Positions 25,313 to 32,850 of a stretch of 64,000 nt of DNA are shown here, one piece after another (position 1 is the stretch's first letter; each line of letters starts with the position of its first letter). Both the position numbers and the translations under genes were made by a program. Origin of the DNA: Paractinoplanes tereljensis (GTDB lineage Bacteria > Actinomycetota > Actinomycetes > Mycobacteriales > Micromonosporaceae); contig NZ_BOMY01000047.1 of NCBI RefSeq assembly GCF_016862435.1, positions 47,107 to 111,106 of the forward strand, read 5' to 3'. The notes under the pieces are model-generated. The model worked only from the letters and a program-made list of their open reading frames with translations. It was not told the origin of the DNA and ran no database searches.

Positions 25313-26470
25313 TCAGGATGCACCGCGGGTGGCGCCGGCCAGCCAGTCGACCACGTCGCTCACCGTGCCGTCCCGGCCGAGAATCGCGCGTTGCCGCGCC
25401 GCGCCGGTGCCATGCGACCGCAGGCGTCCCATCAGGACAGTGGTCATCTCCAGGTCACCGTGCCGTTCCAATTCCGGGCGTACGTAGTCGAAGAGTTGCC
25501 GCATCAACCGCCAGGCCGGGCGTGGTTCCCGGGTCGCCAGGTCGAGCAGCTGGCCCTCGAGCCCGTCCTTCGCGGCCCGCCAGTGCGCGGCCATCAGCAG
25601 CGGGTGCGGCACGTCCGGGGCCGGCGCCCCCTCCTCGATGTCCCGCAGCAGCGTCGCGACCAGGCCCCGGGCCAGCGCGGCCAGCAGCAGCGCGTCGTCC
25701 AGGCTGGGCATCACGTCGCCCATCCGGATCTCGACGGTGGGGTAGGCGGCGGAGAGCCGGGCGTACCAGTAGAGCATTCCCTCGTCGAGCATCGCGCCGC
25801 TCGCCACCAGGTCGGACACGATCTGCTCGTAGTGCTCGTGCGACTCCAGGTGCGGCGTCGGGCCGACCGTGGGCCACCGCTCCCACAGCATCGAGCGCCA
25901 GCTCGCGTAGCCGGTGTCGTGGCCGTTGTAGAGCGGCGAGTTCGCGGTGGCGGCCTGGAAGACCGGGAGCCAGGGCCGCAGGTGGTTGAGCACCCGGATG
26001 CCGCTCTCCGGGTCCGGGATGCTGACGTGCACGTGCGTGCCGCACATGCCCTGACCGGGGGAGAGGTCGCCGAAGCGCTCCCGCATCCGGTGGTAACGAG
26101 GTCGGTCGACAAGCCGGGCGACGGGGCCGGCGGCCGGGCCGGTGCCGACCGCCACCAGCCGGGCGCCGGCCTGCTCGGCCGCGCCGGACACCACGCCGCG
26201 CAGTTCCCGCATCGCCTCGTAGAGGCCGCTCAGCTCCAGCTGTGGTGGGCTGGCCACCTCGATCTGGGTGCGGTAGTACTCGTGCTGCACCGACTCGGCG
26301 TACTCCGGCGGGATTCGGTCGATCACCTCTTCGACCGCCTCCACGCCGCGCGGTTCGACCGCGTCGACGAGCAGGTACTCCTCCTCGATGCCGAGCGTCA
26401 GCAGGTTCTGCGACTCGGCCTCCTGGGCCATCTCTTCGGAGATCGTGGTTCCGCCGGAAGCCGTGTCCAT
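25313..26470 (-). CDS. Carboxylate-amine ligase, GCS2/YbdK family
   Basis: This 385-residue ligase belongs to the glutamate-cysteine ligase 2 family. Conserved blocks are LGIEEEYLLVD at about 27, QIEVASPPQ near 70, GTHVHVSIPD near 145, and YPTVEIRMGDVMPSLDD near 245. Such enzymes activate a carboxylate (usually glutamate gamma-carboxyl) with ATP and join it to an amine. Several actinobacterial members are annotated only as putative YbdK-type ligases, and the natural substrate is uncertain. It faces the small DUF6412-like gene with about 63 bp between their starts. Confidence 0.88.
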   Translation of the reverse strand: MDTASGGTTISEEMAQEAESQNLLTLGIEEEYLLVDAVEPRGVEAVEEVIDRIPPEYAESVQHEYYRTQIEVASPPQLELSGLYEAMRELRGVVSGAAEQAGARLVAVGTGPAAGPVARLVDRPRYHRMRERFGDLSPGQGMCGTHVHVSIPDPESGIRVLNHLRPWLPVFQAATANSPLYNGHDTGYASWRSMLWERWPTVGPTPHLESHEHYEQIVSDLVASGAMLDEGMLYWYARLSAAYPTVEIRMGDVMPSLDDALLLAALARGLVATLLRDIEEGAPAPDVPHPLLMAAHWRAAKDGLEGQLLDLATREPRPAWRLMRQLFDYVRPELERHGDLEMTTVLMGRLRSHGTGAARQRAILGRDGTVSDVVDWLAGATRGAS

Positions 26471-26521
26471 GGCACTGCGATACCCGTCGCTCGCCGACCG
26501 GAAACGGTTGCCCGGTCGGGC

Positions 26522-26527
26522 TACGCT
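26522..26527 (+). promoter_or_regulatory. -10 element TACGCT before the DUF6412-like gene
   Basis: TACGCT ends six nt before ATG 26534, and the intervening CGGCTG is not a ribosome-binding site. This is the spacing of a leaderless actinobacterial promoter. Confidence 0.6.
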
Positions 26528-26533
26528 CGGCTG

Positions 26534-26803
26534 ATGCTGCTCGAGAGCTTCTGGGTGCTTGCCGCCCTGCTCGATCCGACCCCGTCCGGGGCGCCGGCGC
26601 AGCTCGTCCTCGGCCTGGCCCTGGTCGCCGCCATCCTTATCGTCGCCGCCACGGCCCTCCCGGCCCGGCTCCCGACGATGGCGACGGCAACCTTCGCCCT
26701 GTCCCGCCGAGCCCGCGCCACCGAGCGCCCCCGCCTGGCCGACCCGGATGCACCCGGCCGTCCACGCTCCCGAGCCCCGGCGCCGACCCCAGCGGCAGCC
26801 TGA
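26534..26803 (+). CDS. Small membrane protein, DUF6412-like
   Basis: This 89-residue protein has two hydrophobic stretches (LLESFWVLAALLDP and LVLGLALVAAILIVAATALP) and a basic tail containing RPRLADPDAPGRPRSRAP. The DPDAPGRPRPRAP-type ending is the mark of DUF6412 proteins, which in actinobacteria tend to be found beside a YidC/Oxa1 gene, as here. Function is unknown. Assistance to membrane insertion is only suggested by the neighbour at 27021. Confidence 0.75.
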   Translation: MLLESFWVLAALLDPTPSGAPAQLVLGLALVAAILIVAATALPARLPTMATATFALSRRARATERPRLADPDAPGRPRSRAPAPTPAAA

Positions 26804-26979
26804 GCATCCCTCTCCAGATCAAGCCGATCAGGGTTTGGGTTTTGGGCGCAACCACTTACGCAGAATGAAGGGCAGGGCCGGCGAAGCTGGGCCCCGCCCG
26901 GCCTCGGCGTGAGCAGCGGTCCGCACCCACCACCCCGCTACGACATCTGGCCTCTGATCTTCAGGTTTGCTTTCTGCCG

Positions 26980-27011
26980 CCTTGCGTCCCCATCTTCTTC
27001 GGACCGCAAGG
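26980..27011 (+). promoter_or_regulatory. Leader hairpin covering the YidC ribosome-binding site
   Basis: CCTTGCG (26980-26986) pairs with CGCAAGG (27005-27011), and TCC (26987-26989) with GGA (27001-27003), leaving one bulged C. The right arm overlaps AAGGGG (27008-27013), the ribosome-binding site of the gene at 27021. The hairpin could therefore hide the site and control translation. The rest of the 26804-27020 gap holds only GC-rich sequence with no clear signal. Confidence 0.5.
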
Positions 27012-27020
27012 GGTCTCCTT

Positions 27021-27668
27021 ATGTTCATTTCCGATGCTTTCGGTGCCGTGGTCGGCGCCGCCCATTCCGCTATCGAAGCCCTCGCCACCCTTTTGACGCC
27101 GGCGGCCGGCAGCCTCGCCACCGCTGCGGCAATCATCGTTTTCACCCTGCTCGTCCGGGTGTTGATCAGCCCGATCACCTATCTCCAGGTGCGTGGTGAG
27201 CGTCGCCGCGCCGCGTTGAATCCCGAGATCGAGAAGTTGCGCGAAAAGCACGGCGACGACCCGATGACGCTGGCCACCGAATCCCTCGCTCTGCGGCGGG
27301 CGAACGGCATCAATCCATTCGCCGCTTTCCTGCCGGCGCTGGCCCAGGCGCCATTCTTCATGATCATGTACCGAGTGGCGATGAATGCGCCGGCCGGGGC
27401 GGTGTTCGGCGTTCCGCTGACCGCCCACCTGATCGCCGGTCTGCCGGTCTTCGCGGTCCTGATCGCGATTGCCGTGCTGATCGGCCGATGGTCCTCTCGC
27501 CGGATGCCGCCCGAGGCGCCGCGGCTGCTGCGAGTGATGCCCTATCTCACCGTTCTGGCGGTGGCCTGGCTGCCCCTCGCCGGCGCCCTCTACCTGGTCA
27601 CGTCGGCGTCCTGGACCGCGCTGGAGCACGCCGTCCTACGAAAGCCGGTAACAACGGGCAATCGTTGA
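27021..27668 (+). CDS. YidC/Oxa1-family membrane protein insertase
   Basis: This 215-residue polytopic protein inserts or folds proteins in the cytoplasmic membrane. After a first hydrophobic region, the helix AAAIIVFTLLVRVLISP carries the conserved hydrophilic-groove arginine. ERRRAALNPEIEKLREKHGDDP is the typical cytoplasmic coiled-coil loop, and later helices include PALAQAPFFMIMYRV. It is shorter than the housekeeping YidC of actinobacteria, which suggests an additional paralogue. ATG 27021 has AAGGGG upstream. The small DUF6412-like gene precedes it by about 220 bp. Confidence 0.88.
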   Translation: MFISDAFGAVVGAAHSAIEALATLLTPAAGSLATAAAIIVFTLLVRVLISPITYLQVRGERRRAALNPEIEKLREKHGDDPMTLATESLALRRANGINPFAAFLPALAQAPFFMIMYRVAMNAPAGAVFGVPLTAHLIAGLPVFAVLIAIAVLIGRWSSRRMPPEAPRLLRVMPYLTVLAVAWLPLAGALYLVTSASWTALEHAVLRKPVTTGNR

Positions 27669-27700
27669 ACGCCAATGTTGACACCTTCGCGTAACAAGCG

Positions 27701-27725
27701 TGAAATTTCATGAGAGCGCTCTCAT
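27701..27725. promoter_or_regulatory. Tandem palindromes, including a CebR/LacI-type operator
   Basis: ATGAGAGCGCTCTCAT at 27710-27725 is a perfect 16-bp palindrome. Its core TGAGAGCGCTCTCA differs from the CebR/CelR operator TGGGAGCGCTCCCA by one symmetrical base change. It abuts a second palindrome, TGAAATTTCA, at 27701-27710. The site lies about 50 bp before the GH16 glucanase gene, where a LacI-family repressor responding to a small oligosaccharide would be expected to act. The repressor gene is not in this window. Confidence 0.8.
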
Positions 27726-27773
27726 GGCTCCCACTCCCGCCTCTCGTCCCCCCTTTGGAAAGGCGCACCCCCG

Positions 27774-29159
27774 ATGGGATCTCGCTCCCGTAAGAGACTC
27801 CGCGGCCTCCTCGCGATGGCCACCGCCACGGTCGCAGTCGCCGCGACCGCCGTTTTCACCATGGATGCCAACGCGGCCGTTCCCGCCGCGCCGTCCGGCA
27901 TGACCACCGTTTTCAGCGATGACTTCACCGGCGCGGCCGGCACCGGACTGAACACCGCGAACTGGCTCTACGACATCGGCACCGGCTATCCCGGCGGCGC
28001 GGCCAACTGGGGCACCGGCGAGATCGAGACGATGACCAACTCGACGAGCAACGTCTACCAGGACGGCGCCGGCAACCTGGTGATCAAGCCGATCCGGGAC
28101 GCGGCCGGGAACTGGACGTCGGGCCGGGTCGAGACGCAGCGCACCGACTTCGCGGCCCCGGCCGGCGGCAAGGTGCGGATCGAGGCGCGGCTGCAGCAGC
28201 CGAACGTGAGCGGTGCGGCGGCGGCCGGCTACTGGCCGGCGTTCTGGGCGCTCGGCGCGGCCGCCCGCCCGGTCGGCGCGACGAACTGGCCGAGCATCGG
28301 CGAGTGGGACATCATGGAGGACATCAACGGCCGGTCCTCGGTCTTCGCAGCCCTGCACTGCGGCACCAACCCGGGCGGCGTCTGCAACGAGACCACCGGC
28401 CTCACCAGCGGTGAGCGTGCCTGTTCCGGCTGCCAGACCGCCATGCACACGTACGCGGTGGAGTACGACCGCAGCGTCTCGCCCGAGCAGATGCGGTGGT
28501 ACCTGGACGGCAGCAACTACTTCACCCTCAACTCCTCCCAGGTCGACGCCACCACCTGGAACAACGCCACCCACCACGGCATGTTCGTGATCCTCAACGT
28601 GGCGATCGGCGGTGGCTTCCCGGCGGCGTTCGGCGGCGGGCCCACCGCGGCGACGCAGTCCGGCGTGCCGATGCTCGTCGACTACGTGGCGGTGTACCAG
28701 TCGTCGGGTGGCAGCACGACGACACCGACCACCGCGCCGACCGGTGGCACCACTCGCGATGCGTTCGCCAAGATCGAGGCTGAGTCGTTCAACTCGTCGG
28801 CCGGCGTGCAGACCGAGACCTGTTCCGAGGGCGGGCAGAACGTCTCCTACGTCGCCAACGGTGACTGGCTGCAGTTCAACAACGTCAACTTCGGCAGTGG
28901 CGGGGTCAAGGACTTCGTCGCCCGGGTTGCTTCCGGCGCGGGGACCGCGGTGAGCGGCCTTGTCGAGGTGCGCGTCGACAGCCGGTCCAACGCGCCGATC
29001 GGCAGCTTTGCCCTCGCCAACACCGGCGGTTGGCAGACCTGGACGTCGATCCCGGGCAACGTCACGGCGGTGACCGGCACGCACACGGTGTACCTGACCT
29101 TCACCAGTGGGCAGGCGGCCGACTTCGTGAATGTCAACTGGTTCCAGTTCCGCAAGTAA
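27774..29159 (+). CDS. Secreted GH16 beta-glucanase with C-terminal CBM6-like domain
   Basis: This 461-residue extracellular enzyme has a Sec signal peptide (residues 1-34, ending ANA). The GH16 domain (about 40-305) carries the active-site motif GEWDIMED, with E177 the nucleophile, D179, and E182 the acid/base. A short Thr-rich linker leads to a CBM6-like domain (about 335-461, starting FAKIEAESFNSSAGV and ending DFVNVNWFQFRK). Family members hydrolyse beta-1,3- or mixed beta-1,3-1,4-glucans. The upstream palindrome suggests LacI-type sugar control, and two chitinases follow, so the cluster is suited to fungal-wall breakdown. Confidence 0.93.
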   Translation: MGSRSRKRLRGLLAMATATVAVAATAVFTMDANAAVPAAPSGMTTVFSDDFTGAAGTGLNTANWLYDIGTGYPGGAANWGTGEIETMTNSTSNVYQDGAGNLVIKPIRDAAGNWTSGRVETQRTDFAAPAGGKVRIEARLQQPNVSGAAAAGYWPAFWALGAAARPVGATNWPSIGEWDIMEDINGRSSVFAALHCGTNPGGVCNETTGLTSGERACSGCQTAMHTYAVEYDRSVSPEQMRWYLDGSNYFTLNSSQVDATTWNNATHHGMFVILNVAIGGGFPAAFGGGPTAATQSGVPMLVDYVAVYQSSGGSTTTPTTAPTGGTTRDAFAKIEAESFNSSAGVQTETCSEGGQNVSYVANGDWLQFNNVNFGSGGVKDFVARVASGAGTAVSGLVEVRVDSRSNAPIGSFALANTGGWQTWTSIPGNVTAVTGTHTVYLTFTSGQAADFVNVNWFQFRK

Positions 29160-29170
29160 CTCACTGTCAT

Positions 29171-29210
29171 CGATGGGCTGAGGGCGCTGACCTGCGCCTT
29201 CGGCCCATCG
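29171..29210. terminator. 17-bp stem-loop after the glucanase gene
   Basis: The arms at 29171-29187 and 29194-29210 pair over 17 positions with two G-U wobbles around a 6-nt loop, starting 11 bp after the stop codon. It separates the glucanase transcript from the chitinase promoter that follows. Confidence 0.75.
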
Positions 29211-29274
29211 CCGTATCTAGCAACAGGTGCGAAAAATTTAAGGTTGTTTAACGTCCGGCCCCCTGGACTTTATT

Positions 29275-29288
29275 GTTAACAGTCCTAA
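29275..29288 (+). promoter_or_regulatory. Shared chitinase-promoter box GTTAACAGTCCTAA, copy 2
   Basis: This is an exact copy of the 14-bp box at 11013-11026, here 39 bp before ATG 29328. It lies in an A/T-rich patch (ACTTTATTGTTAAC). A degenerate half, GTTTAACGTCC, occurs nearby at about 29246. It may control the two-gene chitinase operon that follows. Confidence 0.65.
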
Positions 29289-29327
29289 AGATTGACGTAT
29301 CTCACAGGACTGTATGGAGGGACGGCG

Positions 29328-30569
29328 ATGAAGCGCTCCAGATCGGTGGTCCTCGCGACCGTGGCGGCGCTGGCCGCTGGTGGCGCGGCGGTCTACTTCT
29401 CGGGCACGGCCGGTGCGGCCGTCGCGTGCGCCCCCGCGTGGAGCGCCACCCAGGTCTACGTCGGCGGTAACTCCGCCTCGCAGAACGGCCACAACTACGC
29501 CGCCAAGTGGTGGACGCAGAACGAGTCGCCGGCCACGCACTCCGGACAGTGGGATGTCTGGGCGGACAGCGGCGCGTGCGGGACATCGACCCCCACCACA
29601 GCCCCGACGACCGCACCGACGACCGCCCCGACCACTACGCCGCCGACCACCGTTCCGCCCAGCAACGGCACCCTCCCGGCGCACTTCCTCACCGGCTACT
29701 GGCAGAACTTCTACAACGGCGCCGCCGCCCTCAAGCTGGCGGCCGTCCCGACCAACTACGACCTGGTCGCGGTGGCTTTCGCCGACGCCACATCCACGCC
29801 CGGCGCGGTCACCTTCACCCTCGACTCCGGCCTGGCCGCTCAGGTCGGCGGTTACACCGATGCCCAGTTCAAGGCCGACATCGCCACCCTGCACTCGCGC
29901 GGCAAGAAGGTGATCATCTCGGTCGGCGGGGAGAAGGGCACGGTCGGCGTCGCCGACTCGACGGCCGCCACCAACTTCGCCAACTCGGTCTACTCGCTGA
30001 TGACGACGTACGGCTTCGACGGCGTCGACATCGACCTGGAGAACGGGCTCAACTCGACCTACATGGCGAGCGCGCTACGCAGCCTGCGAGCCAAGGCCGG
30101 CGCCAACCTGATCATCACGATGGCCCCGCAGACCATCGACATGCAGAGCACCGGTTCGTCGTACTTCGCGCTGGCCCTGTCCATCAAGGACATCCTCACC
30201 GTGGTGCACACGCAGTACTACAACTCCGGCGCGATGCTCGGCTGCGACCAGATGAACGCGTACTCGCAGGGCACGGTGAACTTCCTGACCGCGCTGGCCT
30301 GCATTCAGACCCAGAACGGCCTGCGCCCCGACCAGGTCGCCCTCGGCCTGCCGGCCAGCACCAGCGCGGCCGGCGGCGGTTACCAGGCCCCGGCCAACGT
30401 CAACGCCGCCCTCGACTGCCTGGCCCGCGGCACCAACTGCGGCAGCTTCAAGCCGCCGGCCACCTATCCCGGCATTCGGGGCGCAATGACCTGGTCGATC
30501 AACTGGGATGTCACCAACGGCAACTCGTTCGCCAACACCGTCAAGCCCCACCTCTCCACACTCCCCTGA
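29328..30569 (+). CDS. Secreted GH18 chitinase with CBM5/12-type module
   Basis: This 413-residue extracellular chitinase has a signal peptide (about residues 1-31), a chitin-binding module with AKWWTQNESP (about 34-83), a Thr/Pro linker and a GH18 barrel. The motif FDGVDIDLEN carries the proton donor E238. GGAGG precedes ATG 29328 at good spacing. The barrel differs from that of the 11036 chitinase although the binding module is nearly the same. Only 14 nt separate its stop from the next chitinase, so both are probably transcribed together from the promoter with the shared box. Confidence 0.95.
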   Translation: MKRSRSVVLATVAALAAGGAAVYFSGTAGAAVACAPAWSATQVYVGGNSASQNGHNYAAKWWTQNESPATHSGQWDVWADSGACGTSTPTTAPTTAPTTAPTTTPPTTVPPSNGTLPAHFLTGYWQNFYNGAAALKLAAVPTNYDLVAVAFADATSTPGAVTFTLDSGLAAQVGGYTDAQFKADIATLHSRGKKVIISVGGEKGTVGVADSTAATNFANSVYSLMTTYGFDGVDIDLENGLNSTYMASALRSLRAKAGANLIITMAPQTIDMQSTGSSYFALALSIKDILTVVHTQYYNSGAMLGCDQMNAYSQGTVNFLTALACIQTQNGLRPDQVALGLPASTSAAGGGYQAPANVNAALDCLARGTNCGSFKPPATYPGIRGAMTWSINWDVTNGNSFANTVKPHLSTLP

Positions 30570-30583
30570 AAAATGGAGTCCCC

Positions 30584-31777
30584 GTGAAACTCGGCAGAAA
30601 ACTGCTGGTCCTCGGTGCGGTGGCCGCCACCGGCCTGTCCGCCGCGATCATCCCCATGACCATGTCGAACGCGGCCACGGCCTGTGCCGCCGCGTGGTCC
30701 TCCAGCGCCGTCTACGTCGGTGGCAACAGCGCCTCGCAGAGCGGTCACAACTACACCGCCAAGTGGTGGACGCAGAACGAGTCGCCGGCCACCCACTCCG
30801 GCCAGTGGGACGTCTGGGCCGACAACGGCGCCTGCGGCGGCACCACCCCGCCGACCACGCCGCCCACCACCGGCCCGACCACGAACCCGCCGACCACCGG
30901 CACCAAGATGGCCTCCTCGCCGTACGTCTACCCGGGCTGGGGCAACCCGCCGGCGCCGTCGACGGTCACCGCGGCCACCGGCGTCAAGGCGTTCACCGTC
31001 GCGTTCGTGCTGGCCAGCAACGGCTGCAACCCGGCCTGGGACGGCGAGAGCGGCCTGACCGGCGGCGTGCACGCCAGTTACATCGCGCAGATCAAGGCGG
31101 CCGGCGCGGACATCGTGCCGTCGGTCGGCGGCTACAGCGGTAACAAGCTCGGCCCGAACTGCACCACCACGGCCGCGCTGGCCGGCGCCTACCAGAAGAT
31201 CATCGACGCGTTCGGCCTGAAGTCGATCGACATCGACATCGAGAACACCGACGAGTTCGAGAACACCGCCGTGCAGGACCGGGTCCTCGGCGCGCTGAAG
31301 ATCATCAAGCAGAACAACCCGTCGGTGAAGACGATCCTGACCTTCGGCACCGCGACCACCGGCCCGACCTACTACGGCACCCGGCTGGTCCAGCAGGCCA
31401 AGGCGCTCGGCGCGAACATCGACATCTTCACCCAGATGCCGTTCGACTTCGGCGGCGGCAACGACATGTACGGCAACACGGTGAACTCCTCCGAGGCCCT
31501 GAAGAACCTGCTCAAGACCACGTTCGGGTACACCGACGCGCAGGCCTACAGCCACATGGGCATCTCCGGCATGAACGGTCTCTCCGACCAGCAGGAGCTC
31601 ACCTCGACCGACACCTGGACGCGGATCCGCGATTACGCCAAGAGCAAGGGCTTCGCGCGGTTCACCTTCTGGGCGGTCAACCGGGACCGGGGCTGCGCCG
31701 GGGGCGGCGTTGTCTCGAACTGCTCGGGAATCGCGCAGGCCGACTGGGCCTTCACGAAGATCAGCGCAGGTTTCTAG
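30584..31777 (+). CDS. Secreted GH18 chitinase (ChiD-like) with CBM5/12-type module
   Basis: This 397-residue protein begins at GTG 30584. A signal peptide (about 1-31) is followed by the conserved chitin-binding module (about 34-83), a short linker and a GH18 barrel of a subgroup different from the other two. The catalytic motif is SIDIDIEN with E220, and a late segment NRDRGCAGGGV...NCSGI is typical of this smaller type. It is the second gene of a chitinase operon. Its stop codon shares CTAG with that of the convergent DedA gene. Confidence 0.93.
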   Translation: MKLGRKLLVLGAVAATGLSAAIIPMTMSNAATACAAAWSSSAVYVGGNSASQSGHNYTAKWWTQNESPATHSGQWDVWADNGACGGTTPPTTPPTTGPTTNPPTTGTKMASSPYVYPGWGNPPAPSTVTAATGVKAFTVAFVLASNGCNPAWDGESGLTGGVHASYIAQIKAAGADIVPSVGGYSGNKLGPNCTTTAALAGAYQKIIDAFGLKSIDIDIENTDEFENTAVQDRVLGALKIIKQNNPSVKTILTFGTATTGPTYYGTRLVQQAKALGANIDIFTQMPFDFGGGNDMYGNTVNSSEALKNLLKTTFGYTDAQAYSHMGISGMNGLSDQQELTSTDTWTRIRDYAKSKGFARFTFWAVNRDRGCAGGGVVSNCSGIAQADWAFTKISAGF

Positions 31778-32433
31778 TCACGGTTGATTTGGGCGCGCGG
31801 CTGTCGTTCTCGGCGGCCGCGCGTCTTCTTGATTACCCACCAGCCCACCGCGCCGACGAAGAACGCACCGACCGCGTAGTCGAACCAGTGGCTGTATTTC
31901 TCCACGTTCTGCCAGCGCGCGCCAAGCTGGTAGCCGCCGATGATGAAGAGGGCGTTCCACAACCCGCTGCCGAGCGTGGTGAAAACCACGAACTGGCCGA
32001 GGTGCATGCGATTGGCGCCGGCCGGGATCGAAACCAGGGAGCGTACGACCGGAGCACAGCGACCGAAAAGCACGGCGTTCTTCTCGTGCTTCTCGAACCA
32101 TCGATCGGCCTTGTTCAGATCGTCCGCGTCGACCAGCGGGATCCGGTCCAGCCACCGGCGCAACCGGTCCTCGCCCAGTGCCCGGCCGAGCCAGTAGAGC
32201 AACAGTGCGCCGACCACCGACCCGGCGGTCGCCGTGATCAGCACCAGCACCAGGTTGACCCGGCCCGCCGAGGCCAGGTACCCGGCCAGCGACAGCACGA
32301 TCTCGCTCGGGATCGGCGGCACCAGGTTTTCCAGCGCGACGAGCAGGCCGACGCCCGCCTCGCCGAGTGACTCGATCACCGACGCGACCCAGCCCGTGAG
32401 TCCGGTCAGCTGCCCCAGGTCGCTTTCTGCCAT
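31774..32433 (-). CDS. DedA-family membrane protein
   Basis: This 219-residue polytopic membrane protein of the DedA/SNARE-associated family has the conserved block ENLVPPIPSEIVLSLAGYLA near residue 36 and the FGRCAPVVRSLVSIPAG block near 125. GSGLWNALFIIGGYQLG follows, in the usual order. Some members flip undecaprenyl phosphate or phospholipids, and others affect membrane potential and drug resistance. Which of these applies cannot be told. It is a single-gene unit convergent with the chitinase operon. Confidence 0.92.
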   Translation of the reverse strand: MAESDLGQLTGLTGWVASVIESLGEAGVGLLVALENLVPPIPSEIVLSLAGYLASAGRVNLVLVLITATAGSVVGALLLYWLGRALGEDRLRRWLDRIPLVDADDLNKADRWFEKHEKNAVLFGRCAPVVRSLVSIPAGANRMHLGQFVVFTTLGSGLWNALFIIGGYQLGARWQNVEKYSHWFDYAVGAFFVGAVGWWVIKKTRGRRERQPRAQINRD

Positions 32434-32472
32434 CGCTCATGTCTACCCGACTCCGGCGCTCTCAATCTTTTG

Positions 32473-32493
32473 ATATGCCGACCATCGGTATAT
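32473..32493. promoter_or_regulatory. Near-perfect palindrome at the PadR promoter
   Basis: ATATGCCGA (32473-32481) and TCGGTATAT (32485-32493) are inverted copies at 8 of 9 positions around a 3-nt centre. The palindrome overlaps the predicted -10 region of the regulator gene starting at 32503. This position suits autorepression by the PadR-type protein, whose operators are often A/T-edged palindromes. Confidence 0.6.
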
Positions 32494-32496
32494 GCT
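32491..32496 (+). promoter_or_regulatory. -10 element TATGCT before the PadR gene
   Basis: TATGCT ends six nt before GTG 32503, the spacing of a leaderless promoter, and overlaps the palindrome at 32473-32493. It also supports GTG 32503 as the start over the upstream ATG. Confidence 0.6.
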
Positions 32497-32502
32497 GCCG
32501 CC

Positions 32503-32850
32503 GTGACCGATGGACCGATGCGCGAGCCGACCTTCCTGGTCCTCACCGCGCTGACCGGCGGGCCGCTGCACGGCTACGCGGTCATCGAGGACATCGCCGG
32601 GATGACCGGCGGCCGGGTCCGGCTGCGCGCGGGCACGCTCTACGCGGCGCTCGACCGGCTGCGCGCCGAGGGCCTGATCGAGGTCGACCGCGAGGAGATC
32701 GTCCAGTCCCGGCTGCGGCGCTACTACCGGCTCACGGGGGCCGGCGAGCAGAGCCTGACAGCCGAGACCGCCCGCCTGCGCGCGCAGGCCACCATCGCGG
32801 AGCGCCGCCTGCGCGCGCGCCGGATCCAGCTCGGGGGAGCAACGGCATGA
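32503..32850 (+). CDS. PadR-family transcriptional regulator
   Basis: This 115-residue winged-helix regulator has the PadR hallmarks LTALTGGPLHGYAVIEDI, GTLYAALDRLRAEGLIE and RRYYRLTGAG. A short C-terminal dimerisation helix rich in Ala and Arg follows. GTG 32503 is chosen from the leaderless -10 box. Its stop overlaps the start of a membrane protein gene (ATGA), which in turn overlaps a GH13 enzyme gene, so the three form a tightly coupled operon that the palindrome at 32473-32493 probably controls. Confidence 0.9.
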   Translation: MTDGPMREPTFLVLTALTGGPLHGYAVIEDIAGMTGGRVRLRAGTLYAALDRLRAEGLIEVDREEIVQSRLRRYYRLTGAGEQSLTAETARLRAQATIAERRLRARRIQLGGATA

